Positions 34,011 to 45,748 of a DNA stretch of 64,000 nt are shown here, piece after piece. The stretch's first letter is position 1; each line of letters starts with the position of its first letter. The position numbers and the translations under genes are program-made. The notes under the pieces were generated by a model. It did not search any database. It saw only the letters and a program-made list of their open reading frames with translations, and was not told the DNA's origin. Source of the stretch: Isoetes taiwanensis (lineage: Eukaryota > Streptophyta > Lycopodiopsida > Isoetales > Isoetaceae); NCBI GenBank assembly GCA_021234155.1, contig JAJEKV010000006.1, positions 26,573,916-26,637,915 on the forward strand, written 5' to 3'.

Positions 34011-35387
34011 TCATTTGTATAGTGCATACCTCGGAAAGTCTTGAGGGTTCTCCACCACATGTGCAAAATATGGATCATTCCTCAATTTGCTAAGAATATC
34101 TGCATCCCATTGCCCTTGAAGCACACTAATAGAGGTTAAAAATGACCTTCTAGACAAAGCATCAGCAATCACATTTTCTTTGCCAGGTTGATATTCTATT
34201 TCAAAATCATACTCTTCCCTTAGCTGCATCCATCTCCTTTGCCTATTGTTCAAATATGGCTGTTTTGCAAAATACTTCAAATTTTGGTGGTCAGTCTTCA
34301 AAAAGAAATGACGACCTAGTAAATAGTGCCTTCATATCCTCAAGGCATGGATAATGGCCAATATTTCCAGATCATGCACTGGGTAATTTTGTTCAGCAGG
34401 AGACAACTTACGGGATATGTAAGCACAAACTCGGCCATCCTGCAGCAAGACTCCTCCTATAGCTTTTCCAGAAGCATCAGTGACTACATGGAAGGGTATA
34501 TTCATGTCCGGAATCCTTAAAACTGGTGCACTAATCAAAACATCCTTTAACTTTTGAAAACTTTCCTGACAACTATCAGTCCAATGCAAGTCATTCTTCT
34601 TACCCAACAAGGAAGTCAAAGGAGCGGCAATCTTTGCAAATTTAGGAACAAATTTGCGGTAATACCCCGCTAATCCTAAGAATGATCTTACCTCCTTCAC
34701 CGTCTTTGGTGTGGGCCAATCCCTAACTGCCTCAATCTTAGAAGGATCTGGCTCCAATCCCTTTTCTGAAATAACATGGCCAAGGTACACCAACCTAGTT
34801 GTACAAAAGAACACTTAGATAGCTTATTATACAACTTTTCTCAACGCAAAATAGCTAATGTCTGTTTTACATGTTCCACATGCTCCTCTAATGTCCTGGA
34901 ATATACCAAAATATCATCAAAGAAAACCAATATAAACTTATCCAAGAAAGATCGGAATATCTCATTCATTAGGCGCATAAAGGTGGCGGCAGCATTTGTC
35001 AACCCAAATGGCATTACAACAAACTCGTAATGTCCATAGCGTGTCCTAAATGCAGTCTTATAAATATCTGTATCCTTGATCCGGATGTGATGATATCCAG
35101 ATCGTAGATCAATTTTTGTAAAGTACTTAGCTTGTCCCAACTGATCAAATAGCTCATCGACCTTAGGCAATGCGTATCTATTCTTCACTGTAATCTGGTT
35201 AAGCATGCGATAATAAATACACAACCTTAATGTCCCATCTTTCTTTTTCACAAACAAAACTGGCGCCCCAAATGGAGAAACACTCGGCCGTATGAACCCT
35301 TGTTCCAATAATTCTGCTAACTGTTTCTTCAATTCAACCATCTCTAATGCATGAAATCTATATGGTGGCCTTGATGTAGGTTCATTT
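34011..35387 (-). pseudogene. Chromovirus reverse transcriptase and RNase H
   Basis: RT motifs include [23 protein letters not shown]-like [30 protein letters not shown] and the catalytic FFDDILVYS. The usual residue before DD is Val, Ile or Leu; Phe is uncommon. LCIYYRMLN replaces the standard LCVDYRALN, so a conserved Asp is lost. RNase H contains VTDASGKAIGGVL, YPVHDLEILAI and, after a shift, KTDHQNLKYF. Between RT and RNase H, and at about 34310, the frame changes. Confidence 0.92.
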
Positions 35388-36383
35388 CAGAGGCCGAAGT
35401 TTCAGAGTTGAACCGTCTTTCCCAACAGGCCAATCTCTGAAAAGCTTAAGCACCACTGGATATACATATGCACAATACCACAAATACCACACTTATATAC
35501 ATATGCATTGTGTCTTTTCATGCTGGCTCTTATTCTATGGTGGGAGTTTATAGTGGTCCGGATTACCAGTTGGTGGGTCCAGCCCTCGCTATCCTGGTGT
35601 ATGGCGGAGGCTGAGCCTCTCTGTCCCGTAACTTATTCCGTCCACCTTTTACTCAAATGCATTTGCCTTGCCTATGCAGCCCCTAGCCTCTGCTGTATTC
35701 CCTAATTTATTGCTGAATATAAACTAGAAATATTTGATCTCTTTTATAAACTTAAGAGCTAAAGAAATCTCAAAGCCAGAGAAAAGTAGAGAGCAAATTA
35801 GAGTGACTAACATGCCAAAAAATGTCTTTACTAAATGCAATGTCTTGAAATCAAAACATATGCTACCCCAAGCTAACAGAATTGGTCATTGCCTTGATTC
35901 AAAATGAAACGGAAAACTTATCTGGAACTCGTTCGAAGTTTCAGAGCTGATCCGTCTTTCCCAATAGGCCAATCTCTGAAAAGCTTAAGCACCACTGGAT
36001 GGAGTCTCAAAGAGCTTTCCAACAAGCCCAAACACACCCAAAACTGCCACCAGATACAGAAGTTATGGCCAAAAGAAAACTGCAGCCAAACCCTAGCACC
36101 GCCAAAAGAGGTCCGGAACTTTCAGGTGGATTCCGTCGACTAAAACAGAGGAAACACCATACAAATCATACACCAACGGAAAGCTCGTTCGATAAGCTTT
36201 CCAAAGAGCCCAAGAACACCAGAATCTGACACCGGAATCCCGAGTTATGAGCAAAAGAGCAGGGCTGAAACCCTAAGCGCCTGAAGACAATGTGCCTGAA
36301 GACGCTGCGCTTTACCATAGAATTGATGGAAGGATACAAGGCTGTTGCCCATTCAATAGCTCCACGGCATCTATGCTCCTATT
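35388..36383. other. Intergenic between two gypsy elements
   Basis: No gene seen. It holds the direct repeat pair at 35395 and 35934. Confidence 0.4.
35395..36001 (+). repeat. 70-bp direct repeat pair
   Basis: cgaagtttcagagttgaacc and the following 48 bases at 35395-35462 recur at 35934-36001 with about four differences, 539 bases apart. One copy abuts the broken end of the chromovirus. They could be remnants of LTRs, but no TG/CA ends were fixed. Confidence 0.7.
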
Positions 36384-36931
36384 AGAGCCTGAACTCTAAC
36401 CTTGCAAGAAGGATGGAAAACCCAATACTCCAAGCTTCAATTTACTCAATCTATGCAATGCACAACATCATCCCCGTAGCTAGATCAATCAAAATACTCT
36501 CTCTCAATACACCGTCCCTCTGTTCTTCTCTCTCTGCTCAGACAACACAGTGATGATAATGCCTCTATAATGCATATGTGCAAATATCCTGCACACGTGC
36601 ATGTGCGTATACAATATAACTGGTCTATACCCCAATAGTGGTGAGTGTGGTGTATGATCACTGTTGGGGTGGTCACCACTCACCACTCACCACACTCACC
36701 ACTATTGAGGGGGGTATAGGAGACCGTATATTGTATACGCACATGCACGCGTGCAGGATATTTACACGTATGCATTGTAGAGGCATTGTCATCACTGTGT
36801 TGTCTGAGCAGAGAGAGAAGAACAGAGGGACGGTGTATTGAGGATGTTGTACATTGCATAGATTAAGTAAATTGAAGCTTGGAGTATTGGGGTTTCCATC
36901 CTTCTTACAAGGTTAGAGTTCAGGCTCTAAC
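36384..36931. repeat. Head-to-head inverted repeat, arms about 245-270 bp
   Basis: The left arm 36384-36652 and right arm 36688-36931 are reverse complements with scattered differences and one 29-bp insertion (near 36474-36502) in the left arm. They are separated by a 35-base loop rich in tcaccac repeats. The right arm ends next to a gypsy primer-binding-site-like sequence, so it is most likely the 5' LTR of element 1, and the left arm a second LTR in the opposite orientation. Confidence 0.85.
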
Positions 36932-36932
36932 G

Positions 36933-36952
36933 ATTTGGCGACCACGGTGCTC
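36933..36952 (+). promoter_or_regulatory. Primer-binding-site-like sequence of element 1
   Basis: atttggcgaccacggtgctc follows the LTR-like right arm directly. Plant gypsy elements carry tggcgcc-like sequences at this position. The matching tRNA was not determined. Confidence 0.5.
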
Positions 36953-37386
36953 GACAGACCATTGATCGGCAAGAATTTCCATTGAAAAAGGAGTTGTTAC
37001 CACTGGTATTGGTGATCGTCGGTAAAGAACGACACCATTGAGCAAGGAGCAATTTCTTTGTGTGAAGGGGATTTTGCCGTAAGTGATTTGCGGGGCAAAT
37101 TTTGACAAGGGGAGCATAGTTTTATGCCCAAGAGAAGTAAGAAGGATATCCCACCAAGCTCCATGATCGTGAACAAGAAGGGGACCGTGAGTCAATCTTT
37201 GGGCTCAAAATTGCATCAAGATTCAATTTCGTTTTCAGATTTGGAAGCAGATCCGGGGTCTAATTCTCGATCCGTGGAGGTTTTGATTCCATTTACCGAT
37301 CTAGAAGGTAATCCAATTTCATTTTTCAAATTGAAGGGAGATTCAATTTCGTTTTCCAATTTCAAGAAACCTAAGAAGAGGCGTAG

Positions 37387-38970
37387 ATGGCTGTATTACC
37401 ACCTATGGTATGGGGTTTTTTAACAATGGGGATTCCAAAGTTTGATGATCCGGTGGATCGGGATCCCTTGAAGCATATTGTGAAGTTTGAGAGGTATTGC
37501 CAAGAATGTAAGTTACCGGCTGGCCGATTACTTGCTTTGGTTTCATAGTTCTTTGCAAGATTCAAGGAGGAATGGGCACAAACTCAGCCGGATACCATGA
37601 CATATCGTGAATTAAAGGAAGCTTTCATTGCTAATTATTAAGAAGTTCATGGTAAGGATAAGACTATGGAAACGTGGACCAATTTCACACAAAAGGAAGA
37701 TGAATCAATTAGAGAGTATAATCAGAGGTATATTGCAGTTCTCAAAGCCGTGGTTCATTGGAAGATTGCAAGGAGTGATGAAATGGATATCCAATGGTAT
37801 GTGAAGGGGCTGAAACGGGCTATTGCTCATAAGGTGAAGGCTAAACAGCCTACAACATTGCATGCTCTCAAGGCTGAAGAGAAGTTGGGATATATTCATG
37901 AAGTTGCTGCTCCATAGCATAAAACAGAGGATATTACAGCCAAGATTTCTAAGCTTACAATTGGTGAAAAGCCAAGGGAGGTTCAGTTTATTACTTGTGA
38001 GTATTGTGGGTCTATTGGACATTCTGATACTACATGTAGGTTGCTGAAATTCTGCTCAAGATGCCAAATAAAAGGTCATAATGATCAAGAATGTAGGGAG
38101 AAGAGATTCTTTGAGAGGGCCAATCCGGTATTTACTGTTATGCAACAAGCACCACCTATTTCTATTCAACCAATGTAAGCAGCAACTATCATGCCACAAG
38201 TGCCAATGATGCCACAAGCTCCAATTGCCCAACAAGCTCCAATCAGTTCCACACAAATGGTGCAGCCAAAACAGGGATGGTATCCAAGTAAGGCTCATTT
38301 GTATTGCATGTTATATGATAAATTCAAGCATGATGAGAGTACTTGTTGGAAAATTCATGGGAAACTGGAATGGGCAACCAACAAGTATCCACCAAGGCAG
38401 CAAGTGTTTGAATCACTACCTCTTTCTAATAATGATATTCGCATTCAAGATGCAAAGTACATTGATAATCCTCAAGTTAAGGCTCTTATTGAGGAGCTTA
38501 AGAAACAAGAGAAGACAAAATCACTAGTAAATTGTGGATTTGTTGAGGAAGACAGTGACCCATTTCAGCAAGAAGAAGAGATTGGAGAAGTAAATGCGGT
38601 TACAAGATCACAAAAGATGGTGCAAGAACCAAGAATAGTGCCAATTGCGGAGAAGACTAAGACCTCTTTTCTAAAGGCTTTGAAGGGACAAGCTTTGAAG
38701 GTAACAACACCTAAGAAGGTGCAATTCAATGTGCTGCTCACAAAACAGTTTCAGTCTATAGAAGAAAATCAGCCCATAGTGATGCCTCCTATGGTGGATG
38801 AGGAAATTCAAAATGAAGATGATGTGATCAGCCAAGTTTTGGCCACTAAAGTTACATTTACTCTGGAGCAATTGATGCATTATTCTCCAAATTTGTTGCA
38901 AGAGTTAGGGGGAAGAACAAAATCAGAAATTTCAGTCCAACAAATCATCTCGAATGATACCAATCAATAA
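37387..38970 (+). pseudogene. Element 1 gag with two CCHC knuckles
   Basis: One frame from ATG 37387 carries a retrotransposon gag body (FARFKEEWAQTQPDTMTYRE, FTQKEDESIREYNQRYIAVL) and two zinc knuckles, CEYCGSIGHSDTTC (about 37996-38037) and CSRCQIKGHNDQEC (38053-38094). A Gln/Pro-rich segment follows at about 38190-38280. Four in-frame stops (near 37547, 37639, 37915 and 38176) inactivate it. It ends at 38970 and overlaps the next frame by 17 bases, which suggests the protease was reached by a +1 shift. Confidence 0.88.
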
Positions 38971-40654
38971 GAGTAGAATGGAGCCACCAGCCCGGCAATT
39001 CAAGGAACCAGGGCCATTTCTTTGTGATGTGAGTATTAATGGATATTTAATCAAAGACACCAACATAGATACCGGCAGCGGAGTGAATGTAATGCCTTAC
39101 TATATAATGCTTCAAGTTGGATTGAAAATGATGGAACCGACAACTATGATGCTCAAAGCATTCAATCAAATGAAGGTGCAGCGTATGGGAGTCATAAGAA
39201 ATGTCTTATGTGAGGTTTATGAGGTGGAAGCAATCTTGGATTTCATGGTTTTGAAATTTCCAGAGAGTGTGCATGCTGAAACTTATACTTTGTTGCTGAG
39301 TCGTACATGGTTAGATGCCATACAAGTTGAGACTTCATGGAGGAAGCGCGAAATGAACACTTTTCAAGGAGAACACAAGGTTACTATAGATTATCCTCTG
39401 AAATTAGCAAAAGGTACCTTTCTTTGCAATTCTTCTTTGAGCAGCCCGCAGTTAGAAATCAGCAAAGAGAATGCTATGGTGTCAAGGCAGCAAGGTCTTA
39501 GTTGTTTTCATGTCTTGGAAGTGGGTGACAAGGAAGATAAGACTTTGTACAAGTGGTTAAAAGGTACTCAAATTTCAGAAATATGTCATTTACAGCAGGA
39601 AGTTGTAGATAAGTATATCCAAAGATTTGGAAGTATTGGTGAAGATGAGTTACAAGAGACTCTTGTGAACATGCAGGAAGAGTCCATTCAAAGACCCATT
39701 GGAGAGACTTTATTTCAGCAAGGTATTGATGAAGATCAAGTAGAGATGTTGATTTTGACATCAAGCATGGATAGAATAAACAGAAATCAGCCCACTATGG
39801 AAGAACGAATGTATTTTGATGGTACATTCTCCAAACTCAAGAATTATGGAGGTGTAGGAGTATTTCTGGTATGTGGGCATAAGAAGAAGATTGTTACATT
39901 GAGTATACCATGCACTGCAAGCAGTAATAATGAGGCTGAATATCATGCACTCATTCAAGGGATGACTTTGGCAAAGAAGAAGCATGTTGATTGTTTGACT
40001 ATTTTTGGAGACTCTTTGTTGGTCTGCCAACAACTTATGGATCAATTTCAGGTTTTAAGTGCTAATTTGAAAGCCTTACATCAACAAGCCATGGATTTGA
40101 AGTCCTATTTTCAGCAATGCATTGTGGTACATGTTTCAAGAGAACAAAACAGTGTGGCGGATGCTTTAGCACAATCGGCAATGGTGCAAGCAGCTTGGTG
40201 GCATGCGCATATTCTGGAGGATGAGATAAATCATATCAGTCCATGTTCACCACAATCACCACATTCACCACAATCATCACCTGCACCACATTCACTATCG
40301 TCGCCACGTTCACCACATTCATCACTGTCATCACATTCACCACATTCATCGCTGTCACCACATTCATCGCTGTCACCACATTCACCACATTCCTCATTGT
40401 CACCACACTCACCACATTCATTACAGTCACCACATTCAGTCAAGAACATCGATATTTCTCAGGGAAATCAAGAAGAATTGGTTACTATTGGAGGCGATCT
40501 TACTCAAGAGGAGGAACGTGATTTGATATCTTTATTACGAGAATTCAGAGACGTTTTGGCAAGAAATTACAAAGAATTGAAAGGCATTCCATTAGAGGTT
40601 GTGGTTCATACCATTGATTTGAAACAAGGATCAAAACCAATCCAACAAGCTTAA
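38954..40654 (+). pseudogene. Element 1 protease plus an upstream RNase H domain
   Basis: This 566-codon frame starts with a protease (FLCDVSINGYLIKDTNIDTG, catalytic D39-T-G-S). An RNase H domain at about residues 283-410 has MYFDGTFSK (D289), NNEAEYHALIQG (E329), FGDSLLV (D353) and NSVADALAQ (D403), so all four acidic positions of RNase HI are kept. A Ser-Pro-His repeat follows (about 429-495), then the pre-RT sequence EEERDLISLLREFRDVLARN. The frame stops where the TTAA-flanked element is inserted. RNase H at this place, before RT, is not the order I know for plant gypsy elements, where a second (archaeal-type) RNase H normally follows the RT-RNase H block. Confidence 0.85.
40239..40440 (+). 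repeat. In-frame 9-15 bp repeats coding Ser-Pro-His
   Basis: tcaccacattca-type units repeat about 20 times and translate as SPHSPHSS-like peptide inside the pol frame. The run links the RNase H domain to the pre-RT region, as a flexible linker might, and has likely grown by slippage. Confidence 0.9.
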
Positions 40655-43263
40655 CACTAGAGTTGTCCCTTGATGGACCATAAATGGTTCATTTGTACAG
40701 TTCGCTTTAAAATTCATATAAAATCAATGACATAAAATTCAGTTAAACCCTTTCTACACGTTAATATATGGCAGTCATGTTGCACAGGAAAAATAGTTAA
40801 AAATGCATATACCCCTAAAATTGAAAGTTAAGATAGGTGAATCAAGGGGGGTCAAGTCCAGTTTGCTTCGTGTTTACATAATGTAAAACTGTCTCAATAA
40901 AACGATTTTTTTGATTTTTTTCATTGAGATAAGGATGAATACACAAAAAACCTTGTTCCAATCTGAAGTCTAGAAAGGAAGATATAGTCAGTCAAACATG
41001 ACAGGGTCAAAACAGTTTTCTGTCTTTTGTGGACCAATAATGGTTCCCAGAAGGCTGTTTCAATTAAAATTCTATAACTTTTGCATGAAAATGATTTTTT
41101 ACTTCAAATTTGGTATATAAGTAGTTGACTAATTGCTTCATGCATAAAAAATATTTGTTCGCCGGTAATTTGAAGGTTCAGCTTTGACTTATAATAACAC
41201 TTTTAAGTCACTTTTAATTGATGTTTATTTTGTTATATTTGAAGGAAATTTATTGAAATAGTATGTCATTGAAAAAATCATATATGAATGCTTATATGGA
41301 TATGAAACCAATGAAAAAACAAGTAAAGAAAAAGAGCAAAAGGCACGATCGTGATAAATCAATAAAGGTTTCTGTACCTAAGACCATTACTGGTCCACAG
41401 GTTCATTTCAAATCAATAACTTCTTTACCTTATTCAATCTCAAGCTGAATTTTAGGATATTAGTATTTCATGAGATCCTCTATCAACAAAAAATATCTAT
41501 TACTAGGTTTGGGCTAAAACTTTTAGTATTACTTCCAAGTTATCATCAAATGTTTTCCATATTTGATCTCTAGATTTGTGCCTTAAAAATAAACTTCAAA
41601 CACCATATTTCAAAGCTTCTCAAAGTTAAGATAGCAATGCAAGATGAACCAAGGAAAAATATGAAAAGGTATGACTCAAAGAAGATCAAGATAGACTGCT
41701 ATGCCGATGCCAATTATTGGTCCACACGACCTCTCATTTAAAAGTCAAGACCATCATCATCTTAATCAATTCTTTGGAATATAGTTTATATCACATTATA
41801 TATGATAACATTAGTTGATTAGGGAGGATTGTCTATCTAAAAGGTGATATCGAATCACAAAAATTAAGTAGTTAAGGGCTACTTTGAATGTATGAGAAAG
41901 TCCACTTACACCTTTCAAAGATTATCTTATAGACGACGAGAAATCATAATATCATTGTAGGGGACAAAATGAATAGAGCCAATGCAAATACATAGAGAAA
42001 TTTTCTCAATCCAGTTGGTTTAATCCTGGACTTATAAATAGTCCATGCTTATTTATATTCAAATATTGTATATAATATATTATTCTAACATGAAATTTGA
42101 GATATTTATTGCCAACAAAGGTTCAAATTTACAAAAATTATAGCTTATCATAAAAGTTGATCTACATGTACTATGGTCCTACTTAGACTACAACACTTTG
42201 GAGCAGCCACACATTGTCTAACTTTACAATAGTGGAAAGTAAGTAGGTTTCTTCAATTTTTTTCTAATAAGACCACACCAAGGACCTCAATATCACTTTT
42301 TATCATATATTGAGCCATTTAAAAGGCTTATGGGAGAAATGTAGTGCAATAAGTTAATATTTTAGATGAATTAGAAAAACAGGTACGGAAAGTCTTTTGA
42401 TCTATTTATTTATAGTCATGGCTAAACTTCGTGATGTTGTCCTCTATTCATCAATAACCATCATTACCTACACTATTGTTGAGTTTTAGAGCTATAAGGG
42501 TATAGTCAATGCACTTTGGAACCTTTCTTTGTGTTCATCCTGTTATATTAGATCTTGTTTAGATCTAGATAATGCATGGTTATACCCCAGTTACACCATA
42601 TTTATGTTGACAAAGTAAATTCCTATATAGAGTTAATTAGAATGCATCATTTACTATCCTTATGAGACTTATAGATGGGGTTTATTGAAGCACTTTAATC
42701 CATATTTTTATTTTGAATTCTGTACAATAATTTCTTTACTTAATAATGATACTAATAAAACATATAAACGTAAACAAAATTCCTTGGACTATAGCTTGTC
42801 TAGTTAAGGACTCAGTGTCACAAAAATTAAGTCAAAACTTGTAATAATAAGAGAGAAATAATTCTTGAACCTCATGCAGCATTTTTAAGCAAAATAGGGT
42901 TTGGCGACTTCAATTCATATCAAATGATAGTGGCAAAACATGGAAACATGCAAATTGACATGCTTTATCATAATATATCAATTAATTTCATATTTAGCAA
43001 GGTTTAGACACTTTTATGCTAGAAAATTGAAGAATGCAGTTCTAGAATGCTGTAAAAACTGCCAAATTCTTCAAAGTTTGAACAATCATACCAATATAAA
43101 GGTGAATCCAGTGGTCATGAAATTCTCACATGTCGTTAAGAATCAAGTAAAGACTCAAATAGTGGTGGTATATTTTAAAATTAAAATTTCTCTTGTGAGA
43201 TATATCGGTTTAAGTGGCAGGGGGTATGGTGGACCAGAAATGGTCCCCGGGACAACTCTAGTG
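40655..43263 (+). mobile_element. TTAA-flanked DNA transposon, 2.6 kb, non-autonomous
   Basis: The ends are exact inverted repeats, CACTAGAGTTGTCCC at the left and its complement at the right. TTAA is present on both sides (40651-40654 and 43264-43267). A TTAA target duplication is the hallmark of piggyBac transposons, which are rarely reported in plants. If the inverted repeat is extended by one base, the duplication could be read as TA instead, so a Tc1/mariner-like assignment remains possible. CACTA elements make 3-bp duplications, which do not fit. The interior is very AT-rich and has no transposase; only short frames exist (e.g. 41263-41448, Lys-rich). Palindromes of ggaccaNNAAtggtcc type lie near both ends. 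Confidence 0.7.
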
Positions 43264-43267
43264 TTAA

Positions 43268-45134
43268 AGGAGAATGTGTCCAGCAATAGAGGAGCAAGTA
43301 AAGGTTGAAGTCATGAAGCTTTTGGAGGCGGGATTTATTGTACCAGTGCCAAATTCAGATTGGATCAGTTCTATTGTACCCGTGAGAAAGCCAAATAACT
43401 CAACCTGAGTATGCATTGATTACAGGAATCTCAATAAAGCTACCAAAAGAGATCATTTTCCTACACCATTCATAGACACTTTGCTGGATATTGGTGCAGG
43501 AAATCAGGCCTATTTTTTCTTGGATGGTTACTCAGGATATAATCAGATCCAAATCTATCCACCACATCAAGCAATGACGACTTTTCGAACACCTTTTGGC
43601 ATCTATGCTTATAAGGTATTACCTTTTGGCCTTACAAATGCTCCAGCCACATTTCAGCGAGCTATGACATATGCTTTTCATGACATTTTAGACTGTTTGA
43701 GAGTCTTCATAGATGACCTAACAGTGTTTTCGAATCCAAGAAGGGATCACTTAGATCACCTCATGAAAGTTCTTGAAAGATGCCGATTGTATGGCATAAG
43801 TTTGAATCCTGCAAAGTGTATTTTCTTTACTAGAGGAGGAAAACTATTGGGCAATTATGTTTCAAAAAAGGGATTACAAGTGGATCATGGTAAGATTGCA
43901 GTTTTGGAGAAGGTCAAACCACCTACAAATGTATCACAAGTGAGAAGCTTATATGGCCAACTCAGTTTTAGTAGGAGGTATTTGCACAATTTTGCTAAAG
44001 TAACCCAGCCACTTGTGGATTGTATGAAGCAAGGGCAGAATTTTAGATGGAAGGAGGATGCTCAAGAAGCATTTGAATGGTGCCTTGGACAATTGAAAGA
44101 GAGAACTTTGCTGATTCCTCCAAGAATGAGTGAGCCATTTCATTTATTCTTCACAGTTTGGGAGCAAGCTTTGACTGTCACACTATGTCAAAAAAATCAG
44201 CAAAAGCATTATGATGTGAATTATTATGCTAGCAGGTTGTTAACTCCACAAGAGCAGAAATGGACGCATGTGGAGCATCTTGGGTTGGCATTGAAGTGGG
44301 CCTTGAATAAATTTAGGCATTATCTTCTTCCTTCACAATGGAATTTAGCAAATGTACAGTATGTCTATATTCATATGGATGTGAACCCATTGCCATGCAT
44401 CTACAATAAGACTGTCCAAGATCCTAAGTTTACAAGATGGCCTCTTATTATACAAGAATTTGAGTTGAAGTATGTTAAGATGGCTCAAGGAGCTCATCAA
44501 TCAAGTGCAGGTTTGAGTAGTGGTGCTGAAATAGCTGAAGAGGAAACAGACTAGCAAGTAGCATTTCAGGATAATGGAGTATTACAAGGGTTCATTGAGA
44601 CCGTGGATCTTTGGTATGCCAATATATACAAGTATTTACAAGATCAGACTTATCATTCATCATTTTCAAAGCAACAAAAGCATGCTCTGAGAGTACAAGC
44701 AGCTGGTTATATGGTGCATGAGGCTATTCTTTATAAGAGGACTATGGAAGGTCTCTTATTAAGATGTGTTGCTGGTCAGCAAACTCATGATTTGTTGCAG
44801 CAAGCACATGATTGTCAGGGGCATTTTGCAGCCAGAACCACAGCTAAGAAAATCCTTCATTGGGGATATTATTGGCCAACTCTTTACAAGGATACTAGAG
44901 ACTTTGTTAGCAAATGTGAGAAGTGTCAAAAGCATAAACAATTAACAGGCCACAATAATATGCCATTCCATCCTATTTTGAGCGTTGGTCCGTTTCATAT
45001 GTGGGGATTGGATTACATTGGGCCTATCAATCCTCCATCTTCCAAAGGTCATAAGTATATCTTGGCAGCCACATGCATGTTTACGAAGTGGGTAGAAGCA
45101 ATTTCAAAAAAACATGCTACAGAAAGTACTACAG
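43268..45134 (+). pseudogene. Element 1 RT, degenerate RNase H and integrase N-part
   Basis: After the insertion pol resumes in frame (MCPAIEEQVKVEVMKLLEAG). RT has YFFLDGYSGYNQIQIYPP, VLPFGLTNAPATFQ and the catalytic FIDDLTVFS. The RNase H that follows reads PFHLFFTVWEQALTVTLCQK, so the first catalytic Asp (normally in a DAS motif) is Val, whereas later blocks (THVEHLGLALKWALNKFRHY) persist. The integrase has the H2C2 finger (QQAHDCQGHF ... CEKCQKH) and the first core Asp in GLDYIGPINPPSSKGHKY. Stops at 43408 and 44552 interrupt it, and element 2 splits the core at 45134. Confidence 0.88.
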
Positions 45135-45736
45135 TGTTTGGGGTCCTGGACGCAGGATCGCTGAGGGCAGTCTCTGTGAGATCCTTGAAGTCCGCGGGGT
45201 AAATCCTGAGACACTCTTGTCACGGGATTTTTGCTAACGAGAGGAAAGAACAAGAAAAACTCAGATAAAACAGCAATTGCAATACACAATGAAACACACA
45301 AGACACTTGTGGAGAACACGGCAATCCATTGATCAAAACAAGTGTATAATGAAGGCTCAAAAGAGCGCACAACAGGCGACCAGCATGTCTGCTCTGTAGT
45401 GACACAAAAGAACACTCTGAACCCTCTCGAAGGAGCAAAAATGCTACAATATATAGGAACACGGAGTGGCCTACGGGCCTGAATCTGATCCTCATCATGA
45501 CAACGCGTGCTCCACTACTTGGGCACTCGAACAGGGAATTGAGCTGTCCCGCGGCCGTGCTAGCACGTTAAGTAGTGGCCCGCCGTGGGTCCTACCTTTG
45601 GGTCTTCGCTTCTTGGAGGAGCTTTGACCATCGCCAGGGCGCTTTGTGGATCCCTCTTCTTGGACACCGTGGCCGGGGGGCCTGCGCCCTCATGCAGCAA
45701 GTATAGACTGCGGTGTCCGCGCGGGCATGTATAACA
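45135..45736 (-). repeat. 3' LTR of element 2
   Basis: Starts tgtttggggtcctgg and ends tataaca on the plus strand. A polypurine tract (ggtaggggggag on the minus strand, 45737-45748) follows. It matches the copy at 55577-56190 with many 1-3 base indels. Confidence 0.85.
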
Positions 45737-45748
45737 CTCCCCCCTACC

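Larger units (their letters stand above)
32750..35387 (-). mobile_element. Truncated Ty3/gypsy chromovirus
   Basis: RT, RNase H, integrase and a chromodomain-like end follow in order on the minus strand. Gag, protease and both LTRs are absent. The 5' side stops abruptly at about 35387, where sequence repeated at 35.93-36.0 kb begins, so the element was cut by another event. Multiple frameshifts separate the pieces. The integrase motifs (YVVVDRLTKQAHFMPTKTT) and the C-terminal chromodomain-like sequence place it among plant chromoviruses. Confidence 0.92.

Noticed and set aside
40243-40521. Thr-rich and Asn/Val-rich frames over the Ser-Pro-His repeat
   Set aside because: They are shadow frames of the repeat; the pol frame covers it and continues on both sides.
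40655-43263. CACTA superfamily assignment from the CACTAG ends
   Set aside because: CACTA elements make 3-bp duplications. The flanks here (TAA versus TTA) do not match at three bases, but match exactly at four (TTAA).
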